Assembly (NCBI GenBank): GCA_016280725.1
Contig: JAEEHF010000065.1
Location: forward strand, 92,365 to 128,650
DNA: 36,286 nt
Direction of reading: 5' to 3'
From: Bacillota bacterium
GTDB lineage: Bacteria; Bacillota; Clostridia; TANB77; UBA1234
A program made the position numbers and the translations under genes. Within the stretch, counting starts at the first letter, position 1. Each line of letters starts with the position of its first letter. The notes beneath the pieces were generated by a model. The model did not search any database. It had not been told where the DNA came from and saw nothing but the letters and a program-made list of their open reading frames with translations. Positions 25,529 through 33,263 of this stretch are shown piece after piece.

Positions 25529-26935
25529 CTAAAATCTAAAGTAAATAAATGGATTATATTTGCTTGAAACAAGTGACAAGATGCATATTACAAATACAGC
25601 CATTGAGCCAGCATATGATGCATAGTTATAAAACTTAAAATACTCTTTTTTAGAAAGAATTTCTCTAATTTTACTATATATTGGTGTCGAAGCTAAAACA
25701 GCAAAAATAAATGAAATGATAAATAATGGATTTATACAAGCTAGTATTGTTGCATTAGTAGCAACACTTCCAGCTGCACCATTAAACATATTAGCAATTA
25801 CCCCAAAACCTTGAGATAATGTATCTGCTCTAAATATAACAAAAGTAATAATTGCAATTAATAACGTATATACATGTCCAATTTTTTGGAACCATTTCTT
25901 TTGAGTTGGAATAATTTGGTATGTTTCAAGTAACTGACATACACCATGAATCATACCCCAAACAATAAATGTAAAGTTTGCTCCATGCCATAAGCCTGTT
26001 AAGAAAAATACGACAAGTTTATTAAACGTTGTTCTAAGTTTCCCTTTGCGGTTTCCTCCAAGTGGAATATATACATATTCCTTAAACCAAGTAGAAAGTG
26101 AAATGTGCCATCTTCTCCAGAAGTCTTGAATGCTTGAAGCAATATATGGATAATTGAAGTTTTCCTTAAAGTCAAATCCAAATACTCTTCCTAGACCTAT
26201 TGCCATATCACTATATCCTGAGAAATCAAAGAATATTTGAAGTGCATAACAAATTGCTCCAATCCAAGAAGTTAGCATGCCAAGTTCAGATGGTGCATAA
26301 CTAAATACTAGGTCTGCTACATATCCCATTTGATTTGCAAGAAGAACTTTCTTGCCTAGTCCAAAAATAAATCTTCTTACACCTGTTGTTATTCTAGATA
26401 AAGTAAATTCTCTTTCATTAATTTGCTTTGCAATATCTTCATATCTAACAATAGGTCCTGCAATAAGCTGTGGAAAAAATGAAATATATAGTAATACTGA
26501 AAACAAATTCTTTTGAACGTTCTTTTTAGTTCTATATACATCAATAACATAACTTAGGCCTTGGAATGTAAAAAATGAAATTCCTATTGGCAGTCTTAAT
26601 GTCAAAACTGGTAAAGAAAGACCCGTTGCATTATTAATAATTTCAGTAAAGAAACCAGCGTACTTATACACTATAAGAAGTCCAATATTTACAACAACTG
26701 CAAAAACTACTGCTAATTTAGCGTGTTTGTCTTTTGATGCCATGAGTCCCAAAAAGTAATTAAACACTATCGAAATTAACATAATAATAACCGCTATAGG
26801 CTCACCAAACGCATAAAAAACAATACTAGCAAGTGCTAAAATAATATTTCTTGCTGTATTGTTCTTGATTAATGCATAAAGTAAGAACACTATTGGGAAG
26901 AAAAAAAATAAAAAAACTAATGAACTAAAAGTCAA
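25529..26935 (-). CDS. MBOAT-family O-acyltransferase (AlgI/DltB-like)
   Basis: A 468-residue polytopic membrane protein (about 10-11 helices) of the MBOAT family that moves acyl groups across the membrane onto a surface polymer. Diagnostic segments are PIGISFFTFQGLSYVIDVYR, FFPQLIAGPIVRYEDI, FFDFSGYSDMAIG, FNYPYIASSIQDFWRRWHIS and the active-site GLWHGANFTFIVWG with its His. The start is probably the TTG at 26935, with AAAGGGAG eight bases upstream. It forms a unit with the AlgX/J-like gene, so alginate-type O-acetylation is the closest model. The polymer could be a capsule or teichoic acid. Confidence 0.88.
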   Translation of the reverse strand: MTFSSLVFLFFFFPIVFLLYALIKNNTARNIILALASIVFYAFGEPIAVIIMLISIVFNYFLGLMASKDKHAKLAVVFAVVVNIGLLIVYKYAGFFTEIINNATGLSLPVLTLRLPIGISFFTFQGLSYVIDVYRTKKNVQKNLFSVLLYISFFPQLIAGPIVRYEDIAKQINEREFTLSRITTGVRRFIFGLGKKVLLANQMGYVADLVFSYAPSELGMLTSWIGAICYALQIFFDFSGYSDMAIGLGRVFGFDFKENFNYPYIASSIQDFWRRWHISLSTWFKEYVYIPLGGNRKGKLRTTFNKLVVFFLTGLWHGANFTFIVWGMIHGVCQLLETYQIIPTQKKWFQKIGHVYTLLIAIITFVIFRADTLSQGFGVIANMFNGAAGSVATNATILACINPLFIISFIFAVLASTPIYSKIREILSKKEYFKFYNYASYAGSMAVFVICILSLVSSKYNPFIYFRF

Positions 26936-26968
26936 CTAAATCGCTCCCTTTTTTATATTTGCTCAAAC

Positions 26969-26997
26969 ATGATAACATAATGTGGTAAAAAGTTCAA
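26969..26997 (-). promoter_or_regulatory. Promoter for the MBOAT-AlgX/J-lipoprotein unit
   Basis: On the minus strand, TTGAAC (plus 26992-26997), a 17-base spacer and TATCAT (plus 26969-26974), 34 bases before the start codon. Confidence 0.6.
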
Positions 26998-27004
26998 TGT
27001 TTTA

Positions 27005-28162
27005 TCACTCGATAATTGTCCCGTCCTCAAGCGCCTTTACATTACTATATTTTAATACCTTTGCTAATATCCTGCTAAATTCAGCGCCTTCTGCAAGTGT
27101 TGGCTTATAATCATTACGATTATTCACACTTGATACTCTTGCTGGATATATTTTAGCCTTTGTATTACTTAAAATTCCATCCTCAAACGCAAAAGACATG
27201 TTAAATACAAATGTATCTTTATCTGGTGGATTTGTATTTCCGCCAAAACAGAAATTAGCCAAACTATACACTATATATTTTCCATTATATTTTTCTATTC
27301 CTTGAATCACATGAGAATGATGCCCAACAACTAAATCCGCACCTTTATCTATTGCATATCTTCCGACTCTTTGTTGAACACTATTTTGTTTATACTCTCT
27401 TTCAACTCCCCAGTGGAAAGTAAAAATTTTAGCGTTGCAATTATTATCATTAAAGTACTGCATTGCAGAATCTATTCTTTTCTCTATTGTGCCATCCCAG
27501 ATCTGACATAGTCCGGCAAATCCTATTTTTATTCCATCTTTCTCATATATGTAGTAATTATCATATCCAAAAAATGGAACATTATAAGTCTTAAGTGCAT
27601 CCAGAGTATCATTATAGCCAATTTCACCGTAATCAGCAGTGTGATTATTAGAGATATTAACAATATCAATATCTCCAGATAATAGAATGTTTGCATATTC
27701 CGGAGAAGCTCTAAAATTGTACTTCTTAGGAGTCTTCTTCGTATTATTTGTTAGTGTTCCTTCAAAGTTTACAACCGTCAAATCATCATTCGCAAATAAA
27801 GACTGCATATTACTAAAGAAGTAACTATAGTTTCCATTTTGTTGATCATAAACATCATAAAAAGTGTTTTTATAACCATAATTACTATCAGAACCTAAAG
27901 TACAGTCTCCTGCAAAGTTCATAACAACTTCAACAGATTTAGGATTCGAAATTACTTCTTCAGTTGACTCCTCTTGCAAAGGTTCTAGTTCTCTAACTGT
28001 AAAGCCTCTAGCATTATCCTCTAGATTCCCCTTAACAAATTGAGAAAGTGTCATTTCTTTTATTGTTGTTTCGGTTGCACTCGCATTATTAATCCAAACA
28101 AATAATCCAAGTGGAATCAGAAGTAAACATATTAACCCTATTATAATTTCTCTATATCCCAT
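27005..28162 (-). CDS. CapA-family metallophosphatase-like protein
   Basis: A 385-residue membrane-anchored protein (N-terminal helix IIIGLICLLLIPLGLFVWI). The PGA_cap/CapA metallophosphoesterase domain occupies about residues 75-360: NFAGDCTLGSD, VVNFEGTLTN, DIVNISNNHTADYG, FTFHWGVERE and VVGHHSHVIQGIE are its metal-binding blocks. CapA-type proteins take part in poly-gamma-glutamate capsule synthesis or release, but many relatives have other surface roles, and capB/capC are absent here. It is 69 bases upstream of the MBOAT gene with its own promoter. The neighbourhood suggests a surface polymer function. Confidence 0.85.
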   Translation of the reverse strand: MGYREIIIGLICLLLIPLGLFVWINNASATETTIKEMTLSQFVKGNLEDNARGFTVRELEPLQEESTEEVISNPKSVEVVMNFAGDCTLGSDSNYGYKNTFYDVYDQQNGNYSYFFSNMQSLFANDDLTVVNFEGTLTNNTKKTPKKYNFRASPEYANILLSGDIDIVNISNNHTADYGEIGYNDTLDALKTYNVPFFGYDNYYIYEKDGIKIGFAGLCQIWDGTIEKRIDSAMQYFNDNNCNAKIFTFHWGVEREYKQNSVQQRVGRYAIDKGADLVVGHHSHVIQGIEKYNGKYIVYSLANFCFGGNTNPPDKDTFVFNMSFAFEDGILSNTKAKIYPARVSSVNNRNDYKPTLAEGAEFSRILAKVLKYSNVKALEDGTIIE

Positions 28163-28205
28163 AAAGTCTCCTCTTATTTATAAGAATATAAACTACCCCA
28201 AAAAT

Positions 28206-28234
28206 AATGTAACACTCTTAATTCTAAGTGACAA
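28206..28234 (-). promoter_or_regulatory. Promoter for the CapA-like gene
   Basis: On the minus strand, TTGTCA (plus 28229-28234), a 17-base spacer and TACATT (plus 28206-28211), 43 bases before the start codon. The -10 is only fair. Confidence 0.45.
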
Positions 28235-28313
28235 TTTGTTTTATTGTAATGAAATTAAATATTAATTTTAGTGAATTAATAGTAATATTTCGTTAAAAGA
28301 ACTTCGTTTGCAG

Positions 28314-28342
28314 TTGCAATTTATGTTAATCCGTGATATTAT
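28314..28342 (+). promoter_or_regulatory. Promoter for the 28447-30520 operon
   Basis: TTGCAA (28314-28319), a 17-base spacer and TATTAT (28337-28342). The leader of about 95 bases has three Shine-Dalgarno-like sites: AAAGGAGGT (28379), AAGGAG (28407) and the AAGGAGG that serves the gene. Confidence 0.55.
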
Positions 28343-28446
28343 GTCCCCGATTCAATATCTTTTTAGTACCTTTTTAATAAAGGAGGTAATTAGTTTATTC
28401 GACTTCAAGGAGACAAATCCTATCAACTAAAGAAGGAGGAAAAAAC

Positions 28447-29808
28447 ATGGAAATAAGCCGGGCAATTGAAATCTACGGTTTGAAAGATGATATTACTTTT
28501 AAAAAAGTATATATTCATCATCCTGAGCATGACAATTTGACCATTATCATCGTTGTTGTTTCCGGTGGTCCTTGTGCGGGAAAGACAGACTTTGTCACAA
28601 TCCTCAAGGAAAAATCTCTCCTCATGAATGGATTCAAAGTGTTCGTTGCAAGCGAAGCCGCAGAGCATCTCATTTCTCAGCATATCACTTTTATGGATGC
28701 TGGAGCTGATCAGACTTTCCAACGTGAAATCATTCTTCAGCAGCTCGCAGAAGAAAAGAATGTTGTCATGTCGGCTATCAAGTACAAAATTGCTCATCCT
28801 GATGATACTGTTATTTGTCTGTTCGACAGAAGTCTGCTTGATGGTCAGGCCTATTTCTCTGACCCTGATGAATATACTGAAATTCTTGCAGATTATGGCC
28901 TTACTCCTAAAAAGGTTTTCGAACGTAGTGACCGTGTTATTTTTATGCAGTCAACCGCTAATGGTGCTGAAGAATATTACAAGGTTACTGGAATTCGTTC
29001 TGAACCTCTGCATGTTGCAAAGCGGCTTGATCGAAATGTTCGTAAGGCCTGGGAAAAGCATCCCGACTTTCAGCCGATCCTGAACAAAGACTTCAACAAA
29101 TACGAAGAAAAGATTTATACTGCGCTCGGTAAAGTGTTTGAACTCATTGGGAAAGACGCATTCGGGCGCTATAAGGTCACATACATCGTTGCTAAGGACT
29201 CTGCACCTAATGGCGCACTTTCGATGATTACAACTGCTAGCATTCGGTCTACTTTCGCATTTTTCGCTAATAATGCTGGGCATCCTGCCAACTATGCGGA
29301 ATTCCGTACTGTCTCATCGAATGATGAATCTCTCTGTCGTGTTATTTACTATAAGGAAGTCCCTTGCGATAGTGCTCATACATTCCTTCCAGAATACGCT
29401 GGCGAAATCAAAGCTCTCAAGGATAAGGTTGAAGCTGGTAATCTCCTTAAGTTCGATGAATTAAGCAAACTTATGGCTTTTGAGTTCATTAATGGTCAGG
29501 CACCGTATGAAAATTCAAAGAGATATATCAGGATTGTAAAAGAGATTGAACCTAGTGAAATCAGTGCAATTCTCACAAATGCTGAGCGCTTTTCCAAAGA
29601 TATTTATATGGTATGCCATTTCTGCGACTTCCAGGGATACACAGCCACATACTCTGAAATCAATGATTCAGATGAAGCAATCCTTGAAGTATACTTTGAT
29701 AATCCTGAAGATCTTGCTAAGATTTTTACTTTTGTGCTTGGAACATTCAGAATTTGCGATGAAATTGGATACTATGACGACGTATATGGCTTTGAAAAGT
29801 TTATGTAA
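28447..29808 (+). CDS. AAA_28-type P-loop NTPase fused to a CYTH-like domain
   Basis: A 453-residue protein. The N-terminal P-loop NTPase has Walker A GGPCAGKT (residues 40-47), SEAAEHLI, and LFDRSLLDGQAYF, as in the AAA_28/NadR-kinase-like group. The C-terminal half (from about residue 265) has alternating strands and ends EVYFDNPEDLAKIFTFVLGTF, which looks like the last part of a CYTH (triphosphate-tunnel) domain, but the ExExK motif is not clear. The pairing resembles eukaryotic TTD14-type proteins. The activity is unknown. Arginine codons are mostly CGN (three CGG), and G+C is higher than the neighbours, pointing to transfer. It starts an operon with the VanY-like gene. Confidence 0.75.
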   Translation: MEISRAIEIYGLKDDITFKKVYIHHPEHDNLTIIIVVVSGGPCAGKTDFVTILKEKSLLMNGFKVFVASEAAEHLISQHITFMDAGADQTFQREIILQQLAEEKNVVMSAIKYKIAHPDDTVICLFDRSLLDGQAYFSDPDEYTEILADYGLTPKKVFERSDRVIFMQSTANGAEEYYKVTGIRSEPLHVAKRLDRNVRKAWEKHPDFQPILNKDFNKYEEKIYTALGKVFELIGKDAFGRYKVTYIVAKDSAPNGALSMITTASIRSTFAFFANNAGHPANYAEFRTVSSNDESLCRVIYYKEVPCDSAHTFLPEYAGEIKALKDKVEAGNLLKFDELSKLMAFEFINGQAPYENSKRYIRIVKEIEPSEISAILTNAERFSKDIYMVCHFCDFQGYTATYSEINDSDEAILEVYFDNPEDLAKIFTFVLGTFRICDEIGYYDDVYGFEKFM

Positions 29809-29842
29809 TATAAACTAAAACAAAAAAATGGAGGAATGAACC

Positions 29843-30520
29843 ATGAAAAAGTGCATCTTTGCTTTCATCTTTGTTGTAATTTTTCTCGTTGGAGCCATGA
29901 CTTGCTTGGCAGATGGAATTCCCTCGCCTGATGCAAAGAAACTCCTCGATTACATGGTCCTTGTCAATAAAGAAAATCGTCTCCCCGAAGGTTGGGAAGA
30001 TATCTTGGTTCTTGAGACTGTTCCAGATTTTGAAGGTGGCCATTCGCATCAAGTTGAACGCGAAGCATTGTCAATGTTTTGGCTACTTCGAGATGACCTG
30101 CTTCAGAATTATGGAATTCAGATTGAACTCGACAGTTGCTATCGTTCCGTTGAAGCTCAGCAAGACATTTGGGATCGTTTTACTGATGAATACGGGATTG
30201 ACTATGTGAAAAAATACGTTGCCGTTCCTGGATACTCAGAGCACCATACTGGACTTGCTATTGATATTTGTCTCGTCAAAGATGGTGTAACCATTGATGA
30301 AAATGACGACATGATTGCAGAGCGTGAAATCTTTGCCATCATCCATTCTCGCCTTGCAGACTACGGATTTATCCTTAGATATCCTGAAGGAAAAGAAGAA
30401 GTGACGGGTTATGGTTATGAGCCCTGGCACTTTAGGTATGTTGGAGATGTTCAAACTGCTCATGAGATTATGGATGGCGGTTATACACTTGAAGAATACC
30501 TAGATATGCTTAATCCTTGA
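29843..30520 (+). CDS. VanY-family D-alanyl-D-alanine carboxypeptidase
   Basis: A 225-residue secreted zinc peptidase that would trim the terminal D-Ala from peptidoglycan stems. A signal peptide (residues 1-23, ending CLA-DG) precedes the M15B/VanY domain. Zinc motif SEHHTGLAID (S132-D141, pattern SxHxxGxAxD) and EPWHFRYV (E193, H196) are intact. SCYRSVEAQQDIW matches the family's SxYRS..Q segment. It follows the NTPase gene by 34 bases with its own GGAGG. Codon style is also atypical, so both probably arrived together. It could remodel the wall or, less likely, alter glycopeptide susceptibility. No van genes are present. Confidence 0.92.
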   Translation: MKKCIFAFIFVVIFLVGAMTCLADGIPSPDAKKLLDYMVLVNKENRLPEGWEDILVLETVPDFEGGHSHQVEREALSMFWLLRDDLLQNYGIQIELDSCYRSVEAQQDIWDRFTDEYGIDYVKKYVAVPGYSEHHTGLAIDICLVKDGVTIDENDDMIAEREIFAIIHSRLADYGFILRYPEGKEEVTGYGYEPWHFRYVGDVQTAHEIMDGGYTLEEYLDMLNP

Positions 30521-30523
30521 TAC

Positions 30524-30567
30524 CAAAAAAAGACTAGAATTTAATAATTCTAGTCTTTAATTTTTTT
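30524..30567. terminator. Bidirectional terminator between 30520 and 30576
   Basis: Perfect 13-base stem AAAGACTAGAATT / AATTCTAGTCTTT with loop TAAT, with T run TTTTTTT on the plus side and an A run on the other. It can end both the VanY operon and the converging lipoprotein gene. Confidence 0.9.
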
Positions 30568-30575
30568 ATAAAATT

Positions 30576-31364
30576 TTACCAACCTGTTCCAAGATCAGTT
30601 ATTCTATAGTCAGCTTCACCAACAATAGCAGGTCTTAAAACTCCACAGTTGTATTTTTCTTTAACCCATCCTGTTTCTTCATCATACTCTCCGTTTGCAA
30701 CTGTAAATTCGATAGGATCAACACCTTCAGCAGGCTTAATCTCATACCTAACCTCAAATGCAACCTCTTCTGCATGTAGCTCCATGTCTTTTAAAGCTGG
30801 AATTTCCTCTTCTTCTTCAGCTGTATATATCTTTTCAACATATATTTTAGCATCAGCTACTTTTTCGCCATAAGTTTCTTCTAGATGTCTTTGGAAAGCA
30901 ACTTTAACTTGATGTTCTGCTTCATCATGATTATCTTTTAAAGGAATGTTGCTTCCAGCTGTTCCAATTTGTTCTTCTTTTGGAACATTATTAACTACAG
31001 GAACTTTGTCTTCTGTTGTTCTTTGATATAAAGTATCTTTATCTGAAGAATCTTTAACATTTAAAACGTTTCCTTTAAGCTCATACTTTGTATCAAATGG
31101 TTCAGTATCACCATCGTATAAGATTGAAAGGTTATCACCTTCAATGGCGTATGTAAATGGCATAACCGTTCCGGCTGCATTATAGTACCCTGTTCCATCT
31201 TCGTTAAAACTGTAAATAAAATCATAACCTGCTAACTCAGTTTGCCAATAACCAACAATAGATCCAGTATCTGCTGGTCCTTCTTTTTCACCACATGCAA
31301 CAAGTGTAAATAATGTAACACATGCAAGTGCAACTAATGCAAAAATCTTTAAAACATTTTTCAT
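30576..31364 (-). CDS. Lipoprotein with lipocalin-like DUF5640-type domain
   Basis: A 262-residue lipoprotein. The signal ends in lipobox LVAC (Cys24). The first domain, VGYWQTELAGYDFIYSFNED then GTGYYNAAGTVMPFTYAIEG, has the G-x-W...F..DGTG pattern of the DUF5640/lipocalin-like lipoproteins of gut Clostridia. The second half is a separate mixed region rich in Glu and Lys (YTAEEEEEIPALKD) ending in RITDLGTGW. Function is unknown; such proteins are surface sensors or binding proteins by analogy only. It has its own promoter (31404-31432) and shares a terminator with the VanY operon. Confidence 0.75.
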   Translation of the reverse strand: MKNVLKIFALVALACVTLFTLVACGEKEGPADTGSIVGYWQTELAGYDFIYSFNEDGTGYYNAAGTVMPFTYAIEGDNLSILYDGDTEPFDTKYELKGNVLNVKDSSDKDTLYQRTTEDKVPVVNNVPKEEQIGTAGSNIPLKDNHDEAEHQVKVAFQRHLEETYGEKVADAKIYVEKIYTAEEEEEIPALKDMELHAEEVAFEVRYEIKPAEGVDPIEFTVANGEYDEETGWVKEKYNCGVLRPAIVGEADYRITDLGTGW

Positions 31365-31403
31365 AAAAAATATGCTCCCTTCTTTTTTTGTAATCTGTCA
31401 TAA

Positions 31404-31432
31404 ATTTTACTATATTAACATTAATACAACAA
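31404..31432 (-). promoter_or_regulatory. Promoter for the lipoprotein at 30576
   Basis: On the minus strand, TTGTTG (plus 31427-31432), a 17-base spacer and TAAAAT (plus 31404-31409), 40 bases before the start codon. Confidence 0.55.
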
Positions 31433-31473
31433 CTAGAATTTTTAATTTTATCGTTATCTACATAAATAGTATA

Positions 31474-31503
31474 CAAAAAGCCTGACTGTTTAAGTCAGGC
31501 TTT
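31474..31503 (-). terminator. Intrinsic terminator after the NERD gene
   Basis: AAAGCCTGACT / AGTCAGGCTTT stem with a 5-base loop, then TTTTTG on the minus strand, 6 bases after the stop at 31509. Confidence 0.88.
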
Positions 31504-31508
31504 CAATA

Positions 31509-32531
31509 TTATATTTGTCTTCTTTCAAAGTTTGATGCGTAAGAATAATCATTTATTAAATCAACAATCTCATTTCCGTGTGAATATAGTTTTGCAAGAG
31601 GTAAAATACTATTTTGCTTTAACTCTTCAACTGTTAAAGGTTTAAAATCTACTAATTTATCTAATTCTTCATTACTAAATATATAGTTTTCGGTAACATT
31701 TAATTTGCTACTCTTGAATTTTCTAAATTGTAACAATACATCTCTTAAGCTGTATTCTTTAGATTGATTTTGAGTGTTCTTAATTTCTTTATGTTCATTA
31801 AGCATTTTATTTACATCTTCAATATGCTTTGCTTTAACATCATCTGACACTTGTGAATATTGGAATAGAGCTGCTTGAAGGCTATCAACATCTCTATATG
31901 ATATTAAATGTTCAGTATTGCTTAATACGTTATTAATTAAAGTGTTTAAAGCAAAGTTATTTACAACATAAACATCTTTTGGTAGCTCTGGAAGTTTACT
32001 AAAAGAACATCTATCAGAAAAAACAACAACAGAGTAAATTGGTAAATTTTCAGGTACATAGTCTTTCAATATTTTAATGTGTGACTCATTTTGCATTACT
32101 GGATTATAGAACTTATAACTTATGTTATTTCCAAGTTTTTGATTCCACCAAAAATCCTCATAACCGCCAGATATAATTCCGTTATAGTTCTTGCTTTCAA
32201 TAACAAAAATTCCTTTAGTCGTAATTAATAACATATCAATTTCTGCAGTTGTATTATCTGCTTTTGGAAAGTACAAATTAAATAATAATCTTCCTCCAAA
32301 TTGTTCATAAGGTCTTAATTTAGAAAATACAGCATATTCTCCATTTGTCCCCTTATCTTTCATCATCTCACTGTAACTTTTTCTTGTAAAAACATAATAT
32401 GATGATCTATGGTAATCATCTAGTTTTTCTTCGATTTTCATCCTTTGTATTTGTTCATTGGCATAACTATATACTTTGTATCCGCCAATGATTAGTAACA
32501 AGCTAATCAACAAAATTACAAATACAAACAT
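31509..32531 (-). CDS. NERD-domain protein, membrane anchored
   Basis: A 340-residue protein. The first helix (VFVILLISLLLIIGGYKVY) anchors it to the membrane. The NERD (nuclease-related) domain follows, about residues 60-170: NGEYAVFSKLRPYEQFGG, TAEIDMLLITTKGIFVIESK and YNGIISGG give the E...EID-x11-E-x-K restriction-enzyme-like catalytic pattern. The C-terminal part is helical and unassigned. NERD proteins are thought to process nucleic acid or polysaccharide, but the true substrate is uncertain. Its AAGGAAG Shine-Dalgarno site lies inside a 15-base perfect hairpin (32536-32574), which could keep it closed. Confidence 0.8.
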   Translation of the reverse strand: MFVFVILLISLLLIIGGYKVYSYANEQIQRMKIEEKLDDYHRSSYYVFTRKSYSEMMKDKGTNGEYAVFSKLRPYEQFGGRLLFNLYFPKADNTTAEIDMLLITTKGIFVIESKNYNGIISGGYEDFWWNQKLGNNISYKFYNPVMQNESHIKILKDYVPENLPIYSVVVFSDRCSFSKLPELPKDVYVVNNFALNTLINNVLSNTEHLISYRDVDSLQAALFQYSQVSDDVKAKHIEDVNKMLNEHKEIKNTQNQSKEYSLRDVLLQFRKFKSSKLNVTENYIFSNEELDKLVDFKPLTVEELKQNSILPLAKLYSHGNEIVDLINDYSYASNFERRQI

Positions 32532-32535
32532 TTTA

Positions 32536-32574
32536 AAACTTCCTTTACATATTATTTAAATGTAAAGGAAGTTT
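32536..32574 (-). promoter_or_regulatory. 15-base hairpin that occludes the NERD ribosome binding site
   Basis: AAACTTCCTTTACAT and ATGTAAAGGAAGTTT are exact inverted copies around a 9-base loop. In the mRNA the 3' arm contains AAAGGAAG, about 7 bases before the ATG at 32531. Few T follow, so termination is less likely than translational control. It also lies 62 bases after the stop of the preceding gene. Confidence 0.6.
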
Positions 32575-32636
32575 ACCATAATTATTACATAATATCAATA
32601 TATTTTTGAGCAGAATTCATATTAATTTATGTGAAC

Positions 32637-33119
32637 CTATAGTTCGTTAACATAATTTAACAACTCGTTTCTCAAATCATCTTTTGTCACTGTTTCCAAT
32701 GTCTTTACATAATTTACTACATCTTCATCCTTATCTAAAGTTGAATAGTTAAGGCCAATTCTTTCTAAAATCGGCATAATTTGTTCTTGTAAATTAGGAT
32801 AAAACTTAATCAAAGTATCATAAGCATTTAATGGTTTATCATCTTTAGTATATCTTGCTGACTCCCAGTCTAAAATCATTTCTTCGTAATCTAATTCACT
32901 TTTTGGGATTTCATTATCATGGTGTGAAGATACGCTTCTATGAAACTTATTGATACTTTTCTTATCATAGAACATTAATAAGTACATTTTATCCATATCA
33001 TGTTTTTCAATATTCTTAAAAAGTTCTTCATCATCGAAATACTTTTTTGCTAAATACATCAATACTTTCCTATGTTTATATGTATAAACTAAATTATCAA
33101 AATTGTTCAACTTAATCAC
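32637..33119 (-). CDS. Conserved-looking protein, possibly DUF5662-like
   Basis: Not firmly recognised. A 160-residue soluble helical protein with YTYKHRKVLMYLAKKY, EKHDMDKMYLLMFYDKKS, FHRSVSSHHDNE and ELDYEEMILDWESARYTKDD. The pattern H...HD.DK...HR..HH...E...D resembles DUF5662, a metal-dependent HD-like group, but this is a guess from the motif order. Neighbours in the operon are a PP2C/anti-sigma protein upstream and a NERD protein downstream. The start follows AGGTGATTAAGTTG... so an alternative GTG/TTG at 33127 or nearby is conceivable; the ATG at 33119 is kept. Confidence 0.55.
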   Translation of the reverse strand: MIKLNNFDNLVYTYKHRKVLMYLAKKYFDDEELFKNIEKHDMDKMYLLMFYDKKSINKFHRSVSSHHDNEIPKSELDYEEMILDWESARYTKDDKPLNAYDTLIKFYPNLQEQIMPILERIGLNYSTLDKDEDVVNYVKTLETVTKDDLRNELLNYVNEL

Positions 33120-33151
33120 CTACTAACATTATAAAATTTTTCGAAAAATAA

Positions 33152-33247
33152 TTAAAACTCAAGCGTTTCAAGTAACTTTGCATTTTCAGCTAGATAATTG
33201 GCACTAAACATTGCTTCTTCATCATCATTACCATATCCTAATTCCAA
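33152..33247 (-). CDS. Possible 31-residue small protein
   Basis: A small open frame starting at TTG, 8 bases after AGGGG, and ending 20 bases before the gene at 33119. The acidic sequence begins with LELGYGNDDEEA and ends with LLETLEF. It lies between the phosphatase stop and the next gene, in a different frame from the phosphatase. It could be a true small protein, a remnant of a lost gene, or chance. Not recognised. Confidence 0.25.
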   Translation of the reverse strand: MELGYGNDDEEAMFSANYLAENAKLLETLEF

Positions 33248-33263
33248 ATTGAATACCCCTATA

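Noticed and set aside
27005-28162. Complete poly-gamma-glutamate capsule operon
   Set aside because: Only a CapA-like protein is present; capB and capC homologues are absent in the window.
28628-29818. Secondary open frames in other frames of the NTPase gene (plus and minus)
   Set aside because: Shadows created by the less AT-rich codon usage of the real gene; no recognisable domains.
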